Shown: piece by piece, positions 19,589-26,985 of the stretch
Position numbering within the stretch: position 1 is the stretch's first letter
Layout of the letters: every line of letters begins with the position of its first letter
Origin: Gammaproteobacteria bacterium
GTDB lineage: Bacteria; Pseudomonadota; Gammaproteobacteria; GRL18
Length of the DNA stretch: 64,000 nucleotides
Reading direction: 5' to 3'
NCBI GenBank assembly: GCA_016744995.1
Contig: JADGDG010000001.1
Coordinates: 784,011 to 848,010, forward strand
Made by a program: the position numbers and the translations under genes
The notes under the pieces: model-generated
Database searches by the model: none
The model's input: the letters and a program-made list of their open reading frames with translations, nothing else
What the model was told of the DNA's origin: nothing

Positions 19589-19842
19589 TGGTACTTAAAA
19601 CTAAAGAAAGATTACGCTGGCAATGTCGTCGAGGAATGTTGGAACTGGAATTATTCCTAAATGATTTTCTGGAGTTTGATTATGATCAGTTAACGGCTGA
19701 AAATAAACAATGTTTTGAGGATTTATTAAAGGTTATTGACCCTGTATTATTTGATTATCTTATGGCGACACAAGAGCCGGAAAATCCTGAGCACAGAGAA
19801 ATTATTAACTTGATAAGAACAGCCACTCAACAGAGAGGCTGA
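19588..19842 (+). CDS. sdhE: FAD assembly factor SdhE
   Basis: An 84-residue protein that promotes covalent attachment of FAD to SdhA. It shows the family signature RLRWQCRRGMLELELFLNDFL, containing the conserved RGMLELD-like stretch (here RGMLELE) that contacts SdhA. Five-helix composition and length match SdhE/YgfY. The start overlaps the sdhB stop by one base (TAATG), so it is translationally coupled to the enzyme it matures. Confidence 0.92.
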   Translation: MVLKTKERLRWQCRRGMLELELFLNDFLEFDYDQLTAENKQCFEDLLKVIDPVLFDYLMATQEPENPEHREIINLIRTATQQRG

Positions 19843-19879
19843 TACCCTATTTCCTTTCTTATGAGCTTAAGCAGAAAAT

Positions 19880-19924
19880 GTTACAACATTTCTTTGTTGT
19901 AACTGGCCAGCCACCAGCAGGTGG
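19880..19924. terminator. Two adjacent hairpins between convergent sdhE and the methyltransferase gene
   Basis: Hairpin 1 has a perfect 9-base stem GTTACAACA / TGTTGTAAC (19880-19888 and 19895-19903) with a six-base loop. Hairpin 2 has CCACC / GGTGG (19911-19915 and 19920-19924). They lie between two converging operons, so a bidirectional transcription stop is the natural reading. Long T-runs are lacking. Confidence 0.45.
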
Positions 19925-19956
19925 AGCCAGAGGAGTTGCTGCAATATTTCTCCAGG

Positions 19957-20838
19957 CTAATTTGTCATAGTATAATCGGGTTCGAGAGTAGTTGGTTTTG
20001 CTGTTATTAGCCAGGCATACAACCAGCCTTGATCTTCAAATCCTGTGGGATCTATCCCCATTTCGAATAAACGGGAAACTACCTGCTCCTGTTCTTCGCT
20101 GGAAGCAAAACGGCGTTGCGGCACCAGCTCGGGACTGATTTCAACCTCATAGCCTCGTGCCTGCAGCAATGTTGTCAGCTGTTGTAAAGAAAACATGCGT
20201 AATACGCAATGCCCCATCCAGGGAAGGTATGGGGCACAGGCATCAATAATTTTTTCCAGTGTGATCGTGGTAACATAGCCAATGCAGCCTGAAGAAATAA
20301 TACAGTTGATGTTTCTCAATTGTTCAGACTGTGCTGTTGTCACTTCATCTGTTTCCAGATTTGCCTGCACTGCATCCACAATCAGACCCACATCCTGTGC
20401 GTACTGCAAGGCTGGAGCCGAAATATCAAAACCCACCATGTCTACTGTTTGCTGTGCAGGTTGATTTGAATAGTCATCTCGATCACGTTGCATGAGTTCA
20501 ATGGTAGAAAGTGCTTGTGCTTCTGGCGAAGTATAACGCTGAAACAGCTCAGGTAATTCCAGATCGAATTGCAGCAGGGCCGCGTTTATACCATAGGATG
20601 AACCCAGATCCAAAACCCTGACCGATTGTTTTCCGGATTGTTCACGATAATTTTGAAACAACTCTGAAAACATGGGTTGAGCATGCTTTGGGATAGCATA
20701 ATCCAAAGCCTGCATCGTCTCACAATAAGGGCGTGGATCGGGGGCCGTGTAAATACCATCAAATACTGTTTTACCTGTGCCATCGAGTTCCGAACTTTCT
20801 GTCTTAGGCGCGGATTGACCCTGTTGTGTGTTTGTCAT
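19957..20838 (-). CDS. Class I SAM-dependent methyltransferase of the acyltransferase-oxygenase cluster
   Basis: A soluble protein of about 290 residues with a class I (Rossmann) SAM-binding core: motif I VRVLDLGSSYGINAALLQFD, acidic strand-2 segment VDMVGFDISAPALQYAQDVG, and later strands with INCIISSGCIGYVT. The substrate is not recognisable; O- or N-methylation of a small molecule is the natural guess. I take the ATG at 20838 as start; a TTG five codons upstream overlaps the previous stop codon and is also possible. It is third in a minus-strand operon behind a Fe/2OG oxygenase and a carnitine-acyltransferase homologue, which suggests a shared pathway. Confidence 0.8.
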   Translation of the reverse strand: MTNTQQGQSAPKTESSELDGTGKTVFDGIYTAPDPRPYCETMQALDYAIPKHAQPMFSELFQNYREQSGKQSVRVLDLGSSYGINAALLQFDLELPELFQRYTSPEAQALSTIELMQRDRDDYSNQPAQQTVDMVGFDISAPALQYAQDVGLIVDAVQANLETDEVTTAQSEQLRNINCIISSGCIGYVTTITLEKIIDACAPYLPWMGHCVLRMFSLQQLTTLLQARGYEVEISPELVPQRRFASSEEQEQVVSRLFEMGIDPTGFEDQGWLYAWLITAKPTTLEPDYTMTN

Positions 20839-20849
20839 TTTGATATACT

Positions 20850-21719
20850 TCAATCCATCAGCTTGTCACTGCGCATACTGTTTTGCTGCGCAGCATAATG
20901 TTCTGGTAATACCCGGCCAAAAAGTTGTCTGGTACGCTCAACACTACCAATTACATCAGGTAGTTTAGTATAAGCAAATATTGCGGTATGGCGCTCCTTT
21001 TCTCCTTGCACCTTACTGACACGGTGCAGGGAGTAGCGTCCCATGAACAGTTGTAAGTCACCGCATTTCAGATCCAGATGCTGAATGTGTTGTGGAGCCT
21101 GCTCTGTTATCACCGCTCGTACATCAGCAAGATTTTCCTGTTCAGGTGTCCGGATGTTGGGACAGTATTGAAACTCACCACCCTCATTTGCAGATTTGGT
21201 CAGCAGGCTGACAGTAAACTCATTAATATCAAAGTGCCAGGGATGCTCACGTTCAGATTGCAGTACATTCATACAAAGACCTGCTAATGGATCTCTCAAT
21301 TCGTATAGAATATCTATTTCGAAGCAAGCTGCGAGAAATTGCTTGAATAACGGATGGGTGTAAAGAACACTGATCAAATAATCCTTCGGGATCAAGTCAC
21401 GTGCGACGAAGGCATTACCACGTTCGAAAGAAATTTTTGCAGGATGTTCATCGGGTAATAACTGACTGGGATCGATGTTGTATGCATTGACCGTCTCGAC
21501 AGTGTAATAAGCATCTGGAGTCAGTGTTTCACCCTGCTGTTCCAGCTCATTAAGTATTTGTGGGCGGATGAAGCCATTCAGAACAATGCAACCCTGTTGC
21601 CGCAATTCCGTTCGGGCCTGTTGCACCATAGAATGCCAGGCGTCACTGTGAGGGTCATGTAATGCATAGGCATCACAATTGACGATCTGTTTCAGAACAG
21701 AAATTTCATTATTATTCAT
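20850..21719 (-). CDS. HalD/BesD-like Fe(II)/2-oxoglutarate oxygenase
   Basis: A 289-residue cupin-fold oxygenase. Metal ligands are readable as His162 and Asp164 in HPWHFDINEFTVSLL and His232 in MGRYSLHRVSKVQG, with Arg243 (KERHTA) placed to bind 2-oxoglutarate. The surrounding pattern (GGEF..CPNIR..., GRYSLHRV, AIFAYTKLPDVIG) resembles the HalD/BesD family that chlorinates or hydroxylates free amino acids. True halogenases carry Gly in place of the Asp. Here Asp is kept, so hydroxylation is predicted. The start overlaps the end of the acyltransferase gene by eight bases behind an AGGAGG site. The substrate is unknown; a free or methylated amino acid is the inference. Confidence 0.78.
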   Translation of the reverse strand: MNNNEISVLKQIVNCDAYALHDPHSDAWHSMVQQARTELRQQGCIVLNGFIRPQILNELEQQGETLTPDAYYTVETVNAYNIDPSQLLPDEHPAKISFERGNAFVARDLIPKDYLISVLYTHPLFKQFLAACFEIDILYELRDPLAGLCMNVLQSEREHPWHFDINEFTVSLLTKSANEGGEFQYCPNIRTPEQENLADVRAVITEQAPQHIQHLDLKCGDLQLFMGRYSLHRVSKVQGEKERHTAIFAYTKLPDVIGSVERTRQLFGRVLPEHYAAQQNSMRSDKLMD

Positions 21720-23556
21720 TTGCTTCCTCCTGCAAAATATTAGCCATTTCTTGAAATGCGATATGCAGCTTATCAGAAAAATTATGCATGTGCTGTGCTA
21801 CCGCTGATGGCGTACTTAAATAGGCTTTAATACTTTCATTGCGTACCAGATAGGCAACGCCGATACACTGCTCGCTGGTTGCCCCAAAACCGAATACAGT
21901 AATGTTGTCAGAGGGTGCGGAGCTGGTACTCAGATAATCATTACGCATTTTCAGCCAGCCGGGTGATTCAAACAAACTGAAATGCTCACCAACACCAAGC
22001 TCGATGCCGTGTTCATGGGCAATGAGCTGGAGTTGCCACAGGTGTTGCTCTGGAGCCTCCCCTGACTGACACTGACGCAAACGTGCGGTATGTTGCTCGG
22101 CAGCAGAGAGCAGTGCCTGACGTTTGCTTGAAGCATCCAATTGTGGATCCTGCATAGTATTAACAAAGTCGATAATTTGTGGTGTCACCACACGCATGGC
22201 TTCAGTCCGGCCTCGATCATACTGGCGAGTGGCAATTGATTCGTAAGTCGCACCAATCAACCCTTTGGTCCTGAAATGTGCCAGCTGAAAACCAAGCTGA
22301 ACAAAGGCATCAGGAGATAATTTTAGTGATTTGATATGGGCCGCGCCAAAATTATCAAAAGAGAAATAAGCTGTGGCGGTGTTATCAGCAAGCTCATGAA
22401 ATGTCTTGCCAGCTGCCTGGATAGTGTTATGCAGGGAGTTATTCAGGGTGAAAGTGATTGCTGATAAGTCTGGAGTTCCGCTGCTGTCGACAGATGTTGT
22501 TTGCAGTGCATCATAAGTAGCCTTACTGTGCAGAAAATCCACAAAATCCACAATAGTAGTCCCGTCAAGACCACAATGCTCACAATTGATACCTGCTTTG
22601 CCATTTTTAAATACAATCAATGAAACAGACTTATCGAACCAGCGGTTACCGCCATCGCCATGCAGCAACTGATCGGCTGAGTGATGCAGGTTGTCCGGCT
22701 CAGCTTCATCCAGACACAGACAGAACAGCGCCTGCTCAATAGCTTCCATGTGGCCTGGATTGTCAACACTTACTGTCAACAGTTCCTCACGTACATGTGC
22801 CCAGTCAGTACGCGGCAAGGTTGTCAGATAAGCAACCGATTGTTGCTCAGATAGTTTGTCCGGGAGAGTATCCAGAATGGTTTGCAAGGCTGTTTCCAAG
22901 TCATTCAGGCTGTACGCCCGTCCATCACTGGCAATGGCATCCAGTCTAAACAGTTGATGCTTGTGGATCACCAGTATATGCCGGGCCTGTGAAGATCCGG
23001 GTTCGATTTTGGAATAAGGTGTTCGGGCAGTGTCACGTACTTTTCCGGGGATACGGGTGGCAGAGAAGAGATATTTGTTCTGTGCCATGCATAATTGTTT
23101 GCCGCGCTGCATGGCTGGAGGGATCAGCTCCTTATCAAGCAGCTGTTTGTAACGAACAGCGCCGCCAATCAACAATGCAGCACGCTGAATTTGTGTCAGT
23201 GATTGTTGTTTAAAGGCCATAATAAAATTGGCATTGATGGAAACAGGTACACGTCGTCCCAGATAGCGGGCAGGCCAGAACTCGTCCAGCCAGCTATGAA
23301 TATCAGCTTGCTGGGCATAAGCTTGCAGAGCAGTATGCAGGATGGCACCCGGGCCTCTGGGATGGGCAAATTCAGCAATAGCGTCATGAGTCTGTTCAAG
23401 TTCTTCTTCAGTGAGCAACGGCGCGCACCATTGTTCAAAGCGAGTCAGTGAGTCCTGCAGTTCCGGCAGTGGTACACGGGGCAGTGTGCCCAGATATGAA
23501 AATGTGCCATTTTCAACGGGTGCAGCGGCTCTCTGACGTTGTGCCAGATCCATCAT
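21712..23556 (-). CDS. Choline/carnitine O-acyltransferase family protein
   Basis: A 614-residue member of the carnitine acyltransferase family, which is common in eukaryotes and uncommon in bacteria. The N terminus LPRVPLPELQDSLTRFEQW and WLDEFWPARYLGRRVPV are family-typical. The catalytic His327 lies in INCEHCGLDGTTIVDF, matching the CEHAxxEG motif. The substrate motif TYESIATRQYDRGRTEAMR keeps the Tyr (438) and Thr (451) that bind the carnitine carboxylate. The Arg of the usual D-R-H-L motif is replaced by Gln504 (EQHLWQL). It presumably moves an acyl group between CoA and a hydroxylated zwitterion. It is first in the operon with a strong GGAGGAGAG ribosome binding site. Confidence 0.85.
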   Translation of the reverse strand: MMDLAQRQRAAAPVENGTFSYLGTLPRVPLPELQDSLTRFEQWCAPLLTEEELEQTHDAIAEFAHPRGPGAILHTALQAYAQQADIHSWLDEFWPARYLGRRVPVSINANFIMAFKQQSLTQIQRAALLIGGAVRYKQLLDKELIPPAMQRGKQLCMAQNKYLFSATRIPGKVRDTARTPYSKIEPGSSQARHILVIHKHQLFRLDAIASDGRAYSLNDLETALQTILDTLPDKLSEQQSVAYLTTLPRTDWAHVREELLTVSVDNPGHMEAIEQALFCLCLDEAEPDNLHHSADQLLHGDGGNRWFDKSVSLIVFKNGKAGINCEHCGLDGTTIVDFVDFLHSKATYDALQTTSVDSSGTPDLSAITFTLNNSLHNTIQAAGKTFHELADNTATAYFSFDNFGAAHIKSLKLSPDAFVQLGFQLAHFRTKGLIGATYESIATRQYDRGRTEAMRVVTPQIIDFVNTMQDPQLDASSKRQALLSAAEQHTARLRQCQSGEAPEQHLWQLQLIAHEHGIELGVGEHFSLFESPGWLKMRNDYLSTSSAPSDNITVFGFGATSEQCIGVAYLVRNESIKAYLSTPSAVAQHMHNFSDKLHIAFQEMANILQEEANE

Positions 23557-23949
23557 AGTAATCTCTCCTCCACTGTAAATATTTGAATTATCATATATTA
23601 TTTTTTAGCTGGTGAGAGACTTTTGCTCTATCATCATACCTTTGCCCTATGTCGTATCAGCCGCTGAGTACGCCACAGTTTACAAGAGCTAAAGGAAAAC
23701 TGCTATTAATATAACTGTTCAGGTGTATTTAGTAGATTGTTATAGGTGATTTATCCTCATTAACTTAATAGATAAATCACTGAAAAATTATAGATTGACT
23801 TTACTATGCTAAAATATTGAATGAAGTGCTTGAAAGATGCTTTTTCTTTTACTTCCCCCTTTTTTAAAGGTGAATTGAGGAGCTTGCGTATTATAATTTT
23901 ATCCCCTCTCTCCTCTCAATATTTTAATCATTTCGTTTAGGGAGTTATA
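23557..23949. other. Intergenic region between the acyltransferase operon and gloA
   Basis: These 393 AT-rich bases separate two divergent genes and should hold both promoters. A pyrimidine-purine element resembling one at 40123-40150 lies at 23852-23880. An AGGGAG ribosome binding site precedes gloA. I see no RNA gene or further open frame here. Confidence 0.5.
23852..23880 (+). repeat. Dispersed CTTCCCC-T6-AAGG-type repeat, copy 1
   Basis: CTTCCCCCTTTTTTAAAGG followed by TGAATTGAGG resembles the segment at 40123-40150 (CCTTCCCCTTTTTTGAAG then AGGGATTGAG). Both lie in intergenic DNA, and each can fold as C-rich and G-rich arms around the T-run. They may belong to a genome-wide intergenic repeat family; two copies are too few to prove it. 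Confidence 0.45.
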
Positions 23950-24339
23950 ATGCGGCTACTTCATACCATGATCCGTGTAGGTCATTTACAGCGTTCCATT
24001 GATTTTTATACCCAAATTCTTGGAATGACCCTGATCCGACAAAAAGACTATCCTGATGGCCGCTTTACCCTGGCTTTTGTGGGCTATGGTGACGAGGCTG
24101 AAAATTCAGTCATTGAGTTGACTCATAATTGGGATACTGACACGTATGAACAGGGAACAGGATTTGGTCATCTGGCCATTGAAGTCGATGATGTTTATTC
24201 AGCGGTCAAGAAGATCCGTGATCAGGGTGGAGAAATTATTCGTGATGCCGGCCCAATGAATGCCGGGACGACCATTATTGCCTTTGTTAAAGATCCAGAT
24301 GGTTATGAAATTGAACTGATTGGTGTAAAACAGGCTTAG
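23950..24339 (+). CDS. gloA: Lactoylglutathione lyase (glyoxalase I)
   Basis: A 129-residue metalloenzyme that isomerises the methylglyoxal-glutathione hemithioacetal to S-lactoylglutathione. It begins [26 protein letters not shown], with the first metal-ligand His at residue 5, and contains [22 protein letters not shown] (Glu and second His ligands) and [12 protein letters not shown] (final Glu ligand). Length is like E. coli GloA (135), so it belongs to the short, usually nickel-dependent class. It stands alone with a strong AGGGAG ribosome binding site. Confidence 0.96.
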   Translation: MRLLHTMIRVGHLQRSIDFYTQILGMTLIRQKDYPDGRFTLAFVGYGDEAENSVIELTHNWDTDTYEQGTGFGHLAIEVDDVYSAVKKIRDQGGEIIRDAGPMNAGTTIIAFVKDPDGYEIELIGVKQA

Positions 24340-24394
24340 AAAAAGCTAACTATTCAAAAATTGCTTTTTTAATATATTTATACGGCTTAATACG

Positions 24395-24853
24395 ATGAAA
24401 AAACTAGCTATACTCTCTTTGCTTATTGTAGTGTCAGGATGTGCAATGTCGGCAAGAAATACCCCGGCAGTTATTACCGACAGTGAAAAATATAATACAC
24501 TTAGCTGTGATGACTTGAAAATAGAGGCAGGATATCTGGCAATCTTTGGTACAGAATTATCAGAGTCTGTGGATCGAGAACGAACCAATGATATGGTTTT
24601 AATTGGCTCTCTGGGATTGTTTTCTCTTCCGGTAATAAATGCTGATCAAACTACTCCTGAAAATAAATATTTATCAGAAGTTAAGGGAGATATGAAGTTG
24701 CTTGAAGTTGTCAGCTCAAACAAAAACTGCCCGATAAAGTTCGAATCCAATGAATCAGAGCCGTATACCGTTGATAATAGTACCAATCCAGTATTAGGAC
24801 AAAAGCCTGTTGATCGTTCTGTCATTTATAATGCAGTGCAATTAAATCAATAA
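24395..24853 (+). CDS. Small lipoprotein of unknown function
   Basis: A 152-residue protein with a lipoprotein signal: MKKLAILSLLIVVSGCAMSA, lipobox VSGC with Cys16. The mature part contains two further cysteines (SCDDL and NKNCPIKF) and a hydrophobic stretch (MVLIGSLGLFSLPVI) that might be a short membrane or amphipathic segment. I do not recognise a domain. It starts 55 bases after gloA; co-transcription is possible but not shown. Confidence 0.65.
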   Translation: MKKLAILSLLIVVSGCAMSARNTPAVITDSEKYNTLSCDDLKIEAGYLAIFGTELSESVDRERTNDMVLIGSLGLFSLPVINADQTTPENKYLSEVKGDMKLLEVVSSNKNCPIKFESNESEPYTVDNSTNPVLGQKPVDRSVIYNAVQLNQ

Positions 24854-25003
24854 GTATTCACTGGACTTGAGCCTCATTGCCGTAAACAAGCAAATCATGA
24901 GCACGACCGAATAAATTGTCTTGACCGTGGGGGTACAAATCAGAAGAGGGATCTGGAGACACAAAAAATCAGTTGGATGGAATTGGCATGGGGAGTAAAA
25001 CAG

Positions 25004-25027
25004 GCTGGGTTGCTGTAGCAACCCAGC
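25004..25027 (-). terminator. Rho-independent terminator of the ankyrin-repeat gene
   Basis: A perfect 11-base stem GCTGGGTTGCT / AGCAACCCAGC with a two-base loop lies 24 bases beyond the ankyrin gene stop. Reading on the minus strand, the stem is followed by CTGTTTTAC. The symmetric hairpin may also stop transcripts from the lipoprotein gene on the plus strand. Confidence 0.7.
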
Positions 25028-25050
25028 TTAAAACATTATTTATGCTGAGC

Positions 25051-25998
25051 TTATTTTAATAAGTCCATCATGTCCTGCTTCTTTTCTTCAACTGCTACTT
25101 GATAGGCTGTGATCCCAGCAGCATTTTTGTGAAGTTTATCGGCTTTGTTCTCCAGCAGATATTTAACAATACCAGCATGTCCTGCTCTAACAGCATAGAA
25201 CAACGGGGTTTCTTTATCAGAATCTTCTATATTAATATCAGCTCCAAATTTAACCAGATATTGAACTACATGCAAATTACCTTTATCGGCAGCATAGTGA
25301 AGTACAGCTGAGCCAAAATTGTCCTGGAAATCAACATATTTAATTCTGGGTAAAATTTTCTCAATAATTTTTGGATCATTCTTATTGATTGCAGCCATCA
25401 GGGGGGTGATGCCAATATTATTTGGCACACAGGGTGCAATCTGTTTGCTGTTACTAAATAAAACATTAACAACACTGAGGTAGCCACCCTTAATTGCATA
25501 CATCAGGGCAGAGTTCCCCAGACTATCAGAAGAACGCACATCTGCATTAAATTGCAGTAATTGCTTAACAATATCAGCATTGCCATTTTTTGCTGCAATC
25601 ATAAGTGAATCTAATCCAACTCTGGTTCGGTCATGGACATTAGCACCAAATTCAATTAACAAGGCTGTAATTGCAGGATGTGTATTTTGAGTGGCCAGGG
25701 TCAATGCAGTGTCGCCTTTTTTTGTTTTGGCATTCACTTCTGCACCATAGGACAATAAGCTAATGACGATGCCGACATTACCTGCTTCAGCGGCGTACAT
25801 CAGCGGTCGTTTTCCATACTTGCCTGGTGCGTTAACATTGGCTCCTTTATTGATCAAAGTAACAAGTTGCTTTTCAGTACCGCCAGCTGCGACATCACGT
25901 AGTTGTTCATCAAGCATGGCATTAGACCAGACACTATTAGACAGGGTGATGATAAAAGAAGTGATAAAAAAAATAATAATTTTTTTAGTATCAAACAT
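25051..25998 (-). CDS. Exported ankyrin-repeat protein
   Basis: A 315-residue protein with an N-terminal signal peptide (IIIFFITSFIITLSNSVWSNA). About eight ankyrin repeats follow, for example GKRPLMYAAEAGNVGIVISLL, GDTALTLATQNTHPAITALLI and SAVLHYAADKGNLHVVQYLVKFGADIN. The repeats should act as a protein-binding surface in the periplasm. The partner is unknown; the next genes on the same strand encode a diheme cytochrome c and a multihaem c/cytochrome b fusion. It may act as a scaffold for them, which is an inference from position only. Periplasmic ankyrin proteins next to redox enzymes (for example AnkB with catalase) are known. Confidence 0.8.
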   Translation of the reverse strand: MFDTKKIIIFFITSFIITLSNSVWSNAMLDEQLRDVAAGGTEKQLVTLINKGANVNAPGKYGKRPLMYAAEAGNVGIVISLLSYGAEVNAKTKKGDTALTLATQNTHPAITALLIEFGANVHDRTRVGLDSLMIAAKNGNADIVKQLLQFNADVRSSDSLGNSALMYAIKGGYLSVVNVLFSNSKQIAPCVPNNIGITPLMAAINKNDPKIIEKILPRIKYVDFQDNFGSAVLHYAADKGNLHVVQYLVKFGADINIEDSDKETPLFYAVRAGHAGIVKYLLENKADKLHKNAAGITAYQVAVEEKKQDMMDLLK

Positions 25999-26093
25999 TC
26001 CGATTCCTCAATATAAAATTAATAAATAATTGTCAGTAGGGATATTTAAAGATTCATTCCTGAATATCCCATCTTCATCGATAATAAATAGAA

Positions 26094-26876
26094 CTAATTT
26101 CTTGGAGCAATGAAAAAACCAGCTCTGAAATCAGGGTTTTTCCAATCTAAATGATCTGCAAGCAGAGACTTGTCTGGTCTTAAGCGTGAAACATAATCTG
26201 CCAGCAATTCAAGTTGACGATAATCAAATTTCTGGATCTGCTTCACCATTTTCTCATCTGCATTTCTGCGTTTACCACTTTTTATCCAATGTAACTGCCT
26301 CTCCAGATATCGATAATGCTGCCCCTGGATCCGAGGATAAAACTCATCAGCTTTACCTTCACCATTGGCTTCATGACATTGTTCACAATTATCATCGTAT
26401 AACTTTTTTCCTTCAGCCAATTGTCCGCCATAACCAACACTATTATTAGGTACCATGGGTAACTGGTTGACATAAGCAGAAAGGTCAGCAAGTGCCTGTG
26501 GTCCCAGCATAAATAACGGTGCAGTAAAAGGGAACATAGTCGGATTATCACGGTTTCCTTTATGGATATCGACTAATTGCTTAATGATGACACTTTTGTG
26601 TTGCCCGGCGATTTGAGGAAAATGTCCATCTGGCGTACCCCATGCTTCTGGAGAGTGACAGACTGCACAGCTTGTATATATCGCATGCCCCTGCTCAAGA
26701 TTTGGAGTGGCTTCCAGTGCTTGTTCAATAAGTTCATCGAGTTTTTTTTCTGATTTTAGCTCAGGATCAGCATATGAAAGGCTGCTGAATAAGAGGCCAG
26801 AAATAAAGACAGAACTAAATAGAGTGATCCATTTTGATGACTCTGCCCGACGAGTGAAAAAAATATTTATTTTCAT
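26094..26876 (-). CDS. Diheme cytochrome c (c4-like)
   Basis: A 260-residue periplasmic cytochrome with an N-terminal signal anchor (WITLFSSVFISGLLFSSLSYA) and two class I haem-binding motifs. The motifs CAVCH and CEQCH lie in two related domains, as in cytochrome c4. Candidate axial methionines lie in segments after each motif (MFPFTAPLFML and the later KMVKQIQKF region). It is separated by 110 bases from the upstream multihaem c/b fusion gene on the same strand and could carry electrons from it to a terminal oxidase or receive them from sulfide oxidation. The partners are inferred. Confidence 0.82.
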   Translation of the reverse strand: MKINIFFTRRAESSKWITLFSSVFISGLLFSSLSYADPELKSEKKLDELIEQALEATPNLEQGHAIYTSCAVCHSPEAWGTPDGHFPQIAGQHKSVIIKQLVDIHKGNRDNPTMFPFTAPLFMLGPQALADLSAYVNQLPMVPNNSVGYGGQLAEGKKLYDDNCEQCHEANGEGKADEFYPRIQGQHYRYLERQLHWIKSGKRRNADEKMVKQIQKFDYRQLELLADYVSRLRPDKSLLADHLDWKNPDFRAGFFIAPRN

Positions 26877-26985
26877 TAATAATAACCCGCTTTAACTAAT
26901 AAGAGTTTGAGTATTTTATACCATTCTAACACAATCAAAAAAGAACCTGGCAATGCGGATAATGCTCTGCCAGGTTAGATTTTAA

